Assembly (NCBI GenBank): GCA_026416775.1
Contig: JAOAEN010000092.1
Span: forward strand, 1-5,747
From: Dehalococcoidales bacterium
GTDB lineage: Bacteria > Chloroflexota > Dehalococcoidia > Dehalococcoidales > RBG-16-60-22
Length of the DNA stretch: 5,747 nucleotides
Reading direction: 5' to 3'
Positions within the stretch are counted from its first letter, which is position 1, and every line of letters starts with the position of its first letter. Below the pieces are notes generated by a model. It was not told where the DNA came from, ran no database searches, and saw only the letters and a list, made by a program, of their open reading frames with translations. Made by a program: the position numbers and the translations under genes. Below, piece after piece: positions 1 to 4,246 of the stretch.

Positions 1-106
1 GTGGGAAAAGGGCACACGCCTTCAGGGATAAGCACCCGTAACGGCGGTCAGTACAGTAGCTCTGCGGAAAGACTCTCCCCCTAGCAATTCTGCTAGTCCT
101 GCCCAT
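1..106 (-). CDS. Hypothetical protein, 3' end beyond the window (partial)
   Basis: The frame opens with ATG at 106 and stays open for 35 codons to the left edge, so only the N-terminus is visible. The start is supported by a near-perfect Shine-Dalgarno sequence, AAGGAGGT, six bases upstream (113-120). A second in-frame ATG at 112 abuts that site too closely to be preferred. The visible peptide is basic at its N-terminus (MGRTSRIARGR) and contains three Cys within residues 18-31, and I do not recognise it. It follows recT on the same strand after a 60-base gap, so it probably belongs to the same transcript. No function can be proposed, and a short spurious frame is not excluded, although the ribosome site argues against that. 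Confidence 0.5.
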   Translation of the reverse strand, partial: MGRTSRIARGRVFPQSYCTDRRYGCLSLKACALFP

Positions 107-166
107 GGACATACCTCCTTGAAACTTGCCAGACTAATGGACGCGGGCAGACCTCTCATGGCTAAT

Positions 167-979
167 CTAGCCGCGCTCAAGCCTGGTATTTATCTGACGT
201 GTAAAGTCCTCTGCTTGCTCGTGGGTAAGCCGGCAGAGAGCTTCAGTTAAAGTCTTCCCGCTTACCCGGTATCTGGCACTAAGAAAACTGAGCAGGGTCT
301 CATCCGTCCATCTCAGCTTCGCTTTAGCTTCATTGAGCCAGTCCATATCAATCTCAGCTCCGGTATCTACGGCACGGACCGGCTGCTCATCCTCTAAAGC
401 CAACAATTTGTCTTCTGGCACTTCCTCAAACTCCGCCGTGCTCAGCGTGCCACCCAGACAGTTGGGGAAAGCCTCACGCAGCGCCCTGGCGAGAGCGACT
501 TTGCGCACCATCGTCGCCGGCATCTCGTCCCAAAAACGGATGGGCTTGCCAGTCTTGGTGTGTTTCTGGCACTCTTTTAGACTCACCGAAACGTAAACCG
601 GGTAGCGTCTGTCTTTGCGGTAAACCCTTGCCCAGCCGCCAGCAAGATATTTCTGCTCTTCATCCAGGATAAAAGACCCCTCCCGGTACTCTATCTTGCC
701 CGAGCTGTCTTTAATAATGACGCCTGCCTCATGGCCGTCATACTGGGCTGAGCTTTCCGCCGCTTTCAGATAAGCCTCAGCAGCGATGACAACGGCTGCC
801 GGCTGCGCATCATCGTACTTCACAAGATATATCTCACGGGCAAAAGGGTTTAGACCATGACTTGCGCAAATCTTTAAGAAAAGACCGATTTCAGCATCAG
901 AAGCCTTCGGGCATATGTACCGCTTCACATCAGCAAAGGTTATCAAAGGTTTGTCCTGTCTTACTAATTCCGTAGCCAT
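167..979 (-). CDS. RecT/Bet-family single-strand DNA annealing protein
   Basis: A 270-residue protein of the RecT/Redbeta (phage recombination protein Bet) superfamily. These proteins coat single-stranded DNA and anneal complementary strands during phage or plasmid homologous recombination, usually with an exonuclease partner. The N-terminal half carries the family pattern with LNPFAREIYLVKYD near residues 43-56. The strongest signature is at 149-172, with FWDEMP followed by MVRKVALARALREAFP. Residues 1-205 look like the annealing core. Residues 211-270 form a separate helical tail (WLNEAKAKLRW and LTHEQAEDF), resembling small C-terminal domains seen on other phage annealing proteins. The ATG at 979 is fixed by AGGAGG six bases upstream, and that site overlaps the TAG stop of the preceding gene, which implies translational coupling. 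No exonuclease is visible; one could lie beyond the left edge. The family call is firm, but the subfamily (Bet versus RecT) is less so. Confidence 0.9.
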   Translation of the reverse strand: MATELVRQDKPLITFADVKRYICPKASDAEIGLFLKICASHGLNPFAREIYLVKYDDAQPAAVVIAAEAYLKAAESSAQYDGHEAGVIIKDSSGKIEYREGSFILDEEQKYLAGGWARVYRKDRRYPVYVSVSLKECQKHTKTGKPIRFWDEMPATMVRKVALARALREAFPNCLGGTLSTAEFEEVPEDKLLALEDEQPVRAVDTGAEIDMDWLNEAKAKLRWTDETLLSFLSARYRVSGKTLTEALCRLTHEQAEDFTRQINTRLERG

Positions 980-989
980 GTTTTTCCTC

Positions 990-1373
990 CTATAAAAGTC
1001 TTTGCTGTGCCGGTCGTGGAGCCCCCAGTATTTCTATCTGCCAATAGGGTTCTTCCAGAAGCAACTGCCGTGAGCCATCCCAGTGCCATTCCTCGCAGTG
1101 GGCATCGAAGTTGGCAATTGTGGTGCGCAAGATAATGTTTCTCTCTTCATCGTATACCTCCCACAGCCGGCACTTTGGCTTGATAATGTTTTGATATATC
1201 CAAGCTTCCTTAGCGATTGCCGGCGGTCTGCCTTCCCTCTTGTAGAGGACATGCTTTGAATACCTGATGATGCTTCGAAACACCCCGTTCCTGATATAGC
1301 CGATTACCTTCGGTTTGCCTCGGATACGCACTATCTGGGGCTCAAAGCCGTCAACAAAATGCCTGAGGCCCAT
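990..1373 (-). CDS. Hypothetical protein, 127 aa, between Cys-rich protein and RecT
   Basis: I do not recognise this protein. The reading frame can be extended to a TTG at 1394, but that codon has no ribosome site. ATG at 1373 is preceded by AAAGGGGGT at 4-5 bases and is the better start, giving 127 residues. The product is basic in its first half (VRIRGKPKVIGYIRNG, then a YKREGRPP stretch). The second half is rich in Trp, Glu and His, with a CRLWEVYDEER segment and an EEWHWDGS segment. There is no signal peptide or membrane span. It starts 17 bases after the upstream Cys-rich gene, and its TAG merges with the recT ribosome site ten bases from the recT start. It therefore sits inside the integrase-recT transcript and is probably an accessory protein of the element. 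A nucleic-acid-binding role would be a guess from charge alone. Confidence 0.75.
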   Translation of the reverse strand: MGLRHFVDGFEPQIVRIRGKPKVIGYIRNGVFRSIIRYSKHVLYKREGRPPAIAKEAWIYQNIIKPKCRLWEVYDEERNIILRTTIANFDAHCEEWHWDGSRQLLLEEPYWQIEILGAPRPAQQRLL

Positions 1374-1390
1374 TTGCACCCCCTTTGCGG

Positions 1391-1684
1391 TCAAAGCAAT
1401 TTTGCTTGAACGGGCATTATCTTCTTGGGCTCTGTATTGATGAGCCTGCGCAGCCGGGTCGTGTCCAGTTCAAACCCCTCGGTGCGTGCTTTTGCCTCTG
1501 CCTGGCTGATGACCTCTTCCCAGGTATCACGGACCGCCTGCTCTACACCGCCAGGGCGGTAAGCAGCCCCGTGATAGCTGCCATTACACATGCACCGACA
1601 CTTGGCCCCCACCGCCCGGTGACACCGAGCATCGCATCTTCCTTTTGTGCCCTCATTGTTTCCCCAGCTCATAATCGTTGTCAT
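1391..1684 (-). CDS. Small Cys/His-rich protein, putative zinc-binding, 97 aa
   Basis: A 97-residue protein with a cluster of Cys and His near its N-terminus: CDARCHRAVGAKCRCMC at 17-33, then NGSYHG at 34-39. The pattern CxxxC, an eight-residue gap, CxCxC and a nearby HG suggests a small metal-binding fold, and similar CxxRC...CxCxC-G-x-HG patterns occur in uncharacterised phage and plasmid proteins. The remainder (45-97) is helical and charged with no recognised domain. The ATG at 1684 has a strong Shine-Dalgarno AAAGGAGGT seven bases upstream. Both lie inside the last codons of the integrase gene, so the two genes overlap by 32 bases in different frames and are likely translationally coupled. 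The presence of a gene is well supported. Zinc binding is inferred from the residues, and no biochemical role can be assigned. Confidence 0.75.
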   Translation of the reverse strand: MTTIMSWGNNEGTKGRCDARCHRAVGAKCRCMCNGSYHGAAYRPGGVEQAVRDTWEEVISQAEAKARTEGFELDTTRLRRLINTEPKKIMPVQAKLL

Positions 1685-2597
1685 TGTTGATACCTCCTTT
1701 TCCTGCCAGTATTTCCTCGGCTTCTTTCAGCACGAGTGACTTGTCAAAGAAGCTCTGCTGGGCAGCGGCGTACGCGGAGCGGAGAGGTGTGAACTGATGG
1801 TGCTTGGCAATGATGTCTTCCCTGGCAAGCTCAACGTAGATTTCGGTGGTGCTGATGCTGGCATGCCCCATGATTTTCTGAAGAGAGCGGGTGTCACCAC
1901 CGTTTTTGATGTAGTGCTTGGCAAACGCATGCCGCAAGCGGTGAGGTCCGAGCTTGGGAGCAGCAATACCGGCTCGGCGCATATGGTTCTTAACAATGCG
2001 ATAAATCCCCCACCGGGTAAGTGGGCCGCGCCTGCCGTGAAAAACATAGTCAGAATCGGCGGTATTTGCGGCTAGCATGAGCAGGAGCCGTCTTGTCTCT
2101 TCGCTGATGGGGATTTCACGTTGCCCTGTCTTGCCGTCCACCCTTATGCAGTCGTCAGAGATGTTCTGCTTCCGGAGTGATGCTACCTCTCCTAATCGGG
2201 CACCTGTGTCAATGAAAAGGCTGAGGATAGCCCTGTCTCTCAGGTTCTGTGCCGAGGCAAGAAGAAGCATCATCTCATGGGACGAAAGTGTCGGTCTGAC
2301 CTTCTTGCGCCGGGAAGGAGGGTCTATGAGCGCGATGGGGTTCGGCAGGCGGTTCCGCCGGCAGATGAAGCGGTACAATGCCTTCAAGGCACGGTAGAAC
2401 CCATGGCGGCTCTCGTCCTTCTGAGGAGGCACAACCGCGGCGAGGAATTCCTCTATCGGTTCCGGCTCGGTTGGAAGCTCGGGAAAAGCCGCGGCAAATC
2501 TTTTTAGCTTACTTTCGTACCAGCGCAGGGTTTCTGCCCGGCGGTTGATAGCACGGCGGTTAGCAAGGAATGTTTGAACAGCGGTGACGGTCTTCAC
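1653..2597 (-). CDS. Tyrosine recombinase / site-specific integrase
   Basis: A 314-residue integrase of the phage/XerCD-like tyrosine recombinase family, which cuts and rejoins element and host DNA at att sites through a 3'-phosphotyrosine intermediate. The N-terminal SAM-like core-binding domain spans about residues 1-85, with a helical segment resembling XerC/XerD (RHGFYRALKALYRF). The catalytic domain follows, with a complete active site: Arg134 in TGARLGE, Lys156 in the GKTGQREIP hairpin, His219-x-x-Arg222 in GPHRLRH, His245 in MGHAS and the nucleophile Tyr254 in TTEIYVEL. The frame is open back to an ATG at 2660, but GTG at 2597 is preferred. It is preceded by GGAGGT six bases upstream, and the 21 extra residues look like translated leader. 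The C-terminal tail after Tyr254 is about 60 residues, longer than in Xer proteins. The gene lies 241 bases from the 3' end of a tRNA-Lys, pointing away from it, which suggests that tRNA is the insertion target. It overlaps the next gene by 32 bases. Confidence 0.94.
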   Translation of the reverse strand: MKTVTAVQTFLANRRAINRRAETLRWYESKLKRFAAAFPELPTEPEPIEEFLAAVVPPQKDESRHGFYRALKALYRFICRRNRLPNPIALIDPPSRRKKVRPTLSSHEMMLLLASAQNLRDRAILSLFIDTGARLGEVASLRKQNISDDCIRVDGKTGQREIPISEETRRLLLMLAANTADSDYVFHGRRGPLTRWGIYRIVKNHMRRAGIAAPKLGPHRLRHAFAKHYIKNGGDTRSLQKIMGHASISTTEIYVELAREDIIAKHHQFTPLRSAYAAAQQSFFDKSLVLKEAEEILAGKGGINNDNDYELGKQ

Positions 2598-2674
2598 AGA
2601 GCCACCTCCAAAGGACAGTGCGGCAGCAAAGCAGACGCACCCGCTCGGGAGAATGGACATGTGTGTGCTGTGTT

Positions 2675-2687
2675 TGCCGGCAGCACA
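2675..2687. repeat. Palindrome and hairpin in integrase leader
   Basis: TGCCGGCA at 2675-2682 is a perfect 8-base palindrome. It lies within a larger inverted repeat in which TGTGCTG at 2664-2670 and CAGCACA at 2681-2687 flank a ten-base loop. The position between the candidate promoter and the GTG of the integrase gene would place a hairpin in the mRNA leader, or an operator-like site in the DNA. No T-run follows, so it is not a terminator. Confidence 0.4.
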
Positions 2688-2720
2688 GAGCAGGCCCCGC
2701 CGGGGTGCAAGGTGCTTTGT

Positions 2721-2732
2721 ACTGCCGGTAGT
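2721..2732. promoter_or_regulatory. Operator-like palindrome at the presumed integrase transcription start
   Basis: ACTGCCGGTAGT is symmetric at 10 of 12 positions and shares the TGCCGG core with the perfect palindrome 48 bases further along the leader. It begins just downstream of the candidate -10 and covers the expected transcription start, where a repressor would block initiation. No regulator is encoded in the visible part of the element, so this is only a candidate site. Confidence 0.25.
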
Positions 2733-2733
2733 G

Positions 2734-2763
2734 TGTATAGCAACGGCAACTGATAGAAATCAA
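2734..2763 (-). promoter_or_regulatory. Candidate promoter for the integrase-recT array
   Basis: On the minus strand, TTGATT (2763-2758) and TATACA (2739-2734) are separated by 18 bases. Each matches the sigma-70-type consensus at four of six positions. It begins immediately after the T-run of the tRNA terminator and would start transcription near 2727, giving a leader of about 130 bases before the GTG at 2597. No other promoter-like pair stands out between the tRNA and the integrase gene. The call rests on pattern only. Confidence 0.4.
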
Positions 2764-2798
2764 AGAAAAAGCCAGCCGCCTGAGGCAAAAACGACTGG
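2762..2798 (-). terminator. Probable rho-independent terminator downstream of tRNA-Lys
   Basis: On the minus strand, CCAGTCG (2798-2792) can pair with CGGCTGG (2778-2772) in a 7-bp stem with one G-U pair. It is followed at once by C-TTTTT-C-TTT. The loop is 13 bases and itself contains a short CC-TCA-GG pairing. It lies 41 bases beyond the tRNA 3' end and just before the candidate integrase promoter, so it would end the tRNA transcript and separate it from the element genes. Because it lies on the element side of the junction, the element probably brought its own terminator. Confidence 0.5.
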
Positions 2799-2833
2799 TT
2801 CGTTGGTATGAGGAAGTGTGGTACTTTGGTATG
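2796..2833. repeat. Pair of 15-bp direct repeats next to the tRNA 3' end
   Basis: TGGTTCGTTGGTATG at 2796-2810 and TGGTACTTTGGTATG at 2819-2833 agree at 13 of 15 bases in the same orientation, with a 23-base period (about two helical turns). The second copy ends five bases from the tRNA 3' end, and the integrase gene begins 199 bases beyond the first. Short direct repeats in this position are typical of arm-type binding sites for a tyrosine integrase or of sites for its excisionase. The repeat is seen directly; the function is inferred. Confidence 0.55.
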
Positions 2834-2838
2834 GCCAC

Positions 2839-2911
2839 TGAGCCGTGCAGGATTCGAACCTGCGACCTGAGGATTAAAAGTCCCCTGCTCTACCAGCTGA
2901 GCTAACGGCCC
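2839..2911 (-). tRNA. tRNA-Lys (anticodon TTT)
   Basis: The minus strand folds into a standard 73-base cloverleaf. The 7-bp acceptor stem pairs GGGCCGT with ACGGCTC (one G-T pair), with discriminator A. The D-arm begins GCTCAGCTGGTAGAGC, the anticodon stem pairs GGGGA with TCCTC around loop CTTTTAA, and the T-arm is GCAGG-TTCGAAT-CCTGC. The loop reads anticodon UUU, for lysine codons AAA and AAG. The 3' CCA is not encoded, because GTG follows the discriminator, so it must be added by nucleotidyltransferase. The 3' half of the gene faces the integrase and is the probable attachment site of the element. Confidence 0.97.
2840..2862. other. Presumed attachment site (att) at the tRNA-Lys 3' end
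   Basis: The tRNA 3' end facing the integrase gene comprises the T-arm inverted repeat and the 3' acceptor strand. Elements using this kind of integrase commonly carry a copy of the tRNA 3' portion, so the gene stays intact after insertion, with a second copy at the far end of the element. No second copy of the tRNA tail is visible in positions 1-2838, so the far junction must be outside the window. The exact core limits cannot be set from one junction, and this interval is a placeholder inferred from layout. Confidence 0.4.
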
Positions 2912-2932
2912 ACAAGCAGGTCTACAGACTTA

Positions 2933-2962
2933 ATTCTAACAGATTGCCTTCCACTCACGCAA
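2933..2962 (-). promoter_or_regulatory. Candidate promoter for tRNA-Lys
   Basis: On the minus strand, TTGCGT (2962-2957) and TAGAAT (2938-2933) are 18 bases apart. The -10 matches the consensus at five of six positions, and the -35 keeps the TTG. Initiation near 2926 would leave a leader of about 15 bases before the mature tRNA 5' end at 2911. It lies on the chromosomal side of the junction, as expected for a resident tRNA gene. Confidence 0.4.
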
Positions 2963-2999
2963 TCGCACCAGTTTATTTCCAGCAAGCGCTTACTTCGCC

Positions 3000-3060
3000 C
3001 CTGCATTCCTGCAGGCCGGAGGCACCGTGAAAGGCCGCTCACATAACTGAGTTTTTCAGT
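3000..3060. repeat. Two small hairpins between tRNA-Lys and ribD
   Basis: CCTGCA-TTCC-TGCAGG at 3000-3015 is a perfect 6-bp stem with a four-base loop. ACTGA-GTTTT-TCAGT at 3046-3060 is a perfect 5-bp stem. Both lie upstream of the candidate ribD promoter in the divergent intergenic region, so they would be in the ribD leader only if transcription begins further upstream. They do not form a recognised riboswitch and no function is assigned. Apart from these and the two promoters, I see nothing else in 2912-3151. Confidence 0.3.
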
Positions 3061-3091
3061 CCCGAGGAAGACGGCCGCGTATTCCGTGCTG

Positions 3092-3119
3092 TAAAAGGAA
3101 TGCCGGTTTGCCCTATAAT
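3092..3119 (+). promoter_or_regulatory. Candidate ribD promoter
   Basis: A consensus -10, TATAAT, lies at 3114-3119. The -35 region (around 3090-3096, GTAAAA or TGTAAA depending on spacing) is a poor match. Transcription would start near 3126, only about 26 bases before the ATG at 3152. That leader is too short for an FMN riboswitch. The same element covers the alternative TTG start at 3119, which would then not be transcribed. Confidence 0.45.
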
Positions 3120-3151
3120 TGTTTGAGGACGTAACAGAGACGGGGGCAGAC

Positions 3152-4246
3152 ATGGTTGAAAGGCCTACCGATGAGGAGTTCATGCGTCTTGCGCTGGGGC
3201 TTGCCCGCCGGGGGCTTGGCTTCGTGAGCCCGAACCCCATGGTCGGAGCGGTCATCGTCAGGGACGGACGCATCATCGCGCGGGGCTACCACCATTACTT
3301 CGGCGGCGACCATGCCGAGGTTGATGCCCTCAAGCATGCCACCGAAGACGTGCGCGGGGCGACGCTTTATGTCACCCTTGAGCCATGCCGCCACTGGGGT
3401 AAAACGCCGCCCTGCACCGATGCCATCATCAGGAGCAATATCGCCCGTGTCGTTGTCGGGATGCTTGACCCCTTCCCCCAGATGCAGGGCAGGAGCATTG
3501 AACTGCTCAACCGGGCGGGCATTGCCACCACGGTCGGAGTGCTGGAGGAGGCATGCCGTACCCTTAACGAGCCCTATCTCAAGTGGGTCACCACGGGCAT
3601 CCCCTACGTTACCGTGAAATGGGCGCAGACGCTTGACGGGAAAATCGCGCTTGCAAGCGGTGTTTCCCGCTGGATAAGCTCCCCGCCATCGCTCAGGCTG
3701 GCACACCGTCTGCGCGCCACCCATGATGCCGTCCTCGTCGGTATCGGCACGGTGCTTGCCGATGACCCCCAGCTCACCGTGAGGCTGGTGAAGGGGAGAA
3801 ACCCGGTGAGGATCGTGCTCGATTCCCACCTCAGGATCCCACCCACTGCACGCGTGCTGGCGGACCAGGATAAGGCGCGGACGATCGTGGTAACGACACC
3901 TTCTGCCCCGCCCGAAAGGATTTCCGTCCTCGTGGAAAGGGGGGTTGAAGTCCTCACCGTACCGGCGGAGCGCCCCGGCAGGGTTGACCTGGGGGCGCTT
4001 CTGAAGACGCTCGGTGCCCGTCAGATTTCGTCCGTACTCGTGGAGGGTGGGGCCGGGATTATCACATCGTTTCTCGGGCTTGCCGACCGCACCATTGCCA
4101 TCATCGCCCCCAAGCTCGTGGGCAGGGGGAAGGATGTGGCGGGGGTCCTTGAAGTTGACAACCTGGACCGGGCTACGGGGCTTACTTTCAGGCGCGTTTA
4201 CCGCAGCGGTGATGACGTCGTGCTGGAGGCGGGCAGGCGCATTTAA
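3152..4246 (+). CDS. ribD: RibD: bifunctional pyrimidine deaminase/reductase of riboflavin synthesis
   Basis: A 364-residue cytoplasmic enzyme catalysing two consecutive steps of riboflavin synthesis. It deaminates diaminohydroxyphosphoribosylaminopyrimidine, then performs NADPH-dependent reduction of the ribosyl side chain. The N-terminal cytidine-deaminase-like domain (about 1-145) has SPNPMVGAVIV, the zinc ligand and catalytic Glu in HAE (54-56), and zinc ligands Cys79 and Cys88 in PCRHWGKTPPC. The reductase domain (about 150-364) shows TVKWAQTLDGKIA at 154-166, GIGTVLADDP at 197-206 and VEGG at 297-300. Length is normal for the family. ATG at 3152 is chosen over an in-frame TTG at 3119 because it gives the canonical N-terminus and has GGGGG five bases upstream. 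The usual DPNP motif after the deaminase core reads DPFP here, a minor oddity. No ribE, ribBA or ribH gene adjoins it, so the rest of the pathway must be elsewhere. Its stop overlaps that of folC. Confidence 0.96.
   Translation: MVERPTDEEFMRLALGLARRGLGFVSPNPMVGAVIVRDGRIIARGYHHYFGGDHAEVDALKHATEDVRGATLYVTLEPCRHWGKTPPCTDAIIRSNIARVVVGMLDPFPQMQGRSIELLNRAGIATTVGVLEEACRTLNEPYLKWVTTGIPYVTVKWAQTLDGKIALASGVSRWISSPPSLRLAHRLRATHDAVLVGIGTVLADDPQLTVRLVKGRNPVRIVLDSHLRIPPTARVLADQDKARTIVVTTPSAPPERISVLVERGVEVLTVPAERPGRVDLGALLKTLGARQISSVLVEGGAGIITSFLGLADRTIAIIAPKLVGRGKDVAGVLEVDNLDRATGLTFRRVYRSGDDVVLEAGRRI

Noticed and set aside
160..172. Hairpin GGCTA-ATC-TAGCC at the end of recT as a terminator
   Set aside because: The stem is only 5 bp with no T-run, and a well-formed ribosome site for a further gene follows, so the transcript probably continues.
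1385..1690. Plus-strand open frame of 101 codons opposite the Cys-rich gene
   Set aside because: It is antisense to a gene with a strong ribosome site in a coupled array, and has no ribosome site or recognisable sequence of its own.
2598..2660. N-terminal extension of the integrase to ATG at 2660
   Set aside because: GTG at 2597 has an ideal GGAGGT six bases upstream. The extension has no comparable site and adds 21 residues atypical of integrases.
2560..2838. Open frames on both strands between the integrase and the tRNA
   Set aside because: The region is better explained by the direct repeats, terminator, promoter and leader. The translations are low-complexity and Cys/His-rich with no ribosome site.
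2912..3151. FMN riboswitch (RFN element) upstream of ribD
   Set aside because: The conserved RFN blocks, including the 3' GAUCCGGUGAGAUUCCGGAG-like segment, are absent, and the likely transcription start leaves only about 26 leader bases.
2902..3276. Minus-strand open frame of 124 codons crossing the ribD start and entering the tRNA
   Set aside because: It overlaps both ribD and the tRNA-Lys, has no convincing ribosome site or recognisable domain, and is explained as a shadow plus intergenic sequence.
3113..3829. Long minus-strand open frame (238 codons) opposite ribD
   Set aside because: It lies almost wholly antisense to a well-supported ribD with intact motifs. Long antisense frames are common in GC-rich genes, and the translation resembles no protein.
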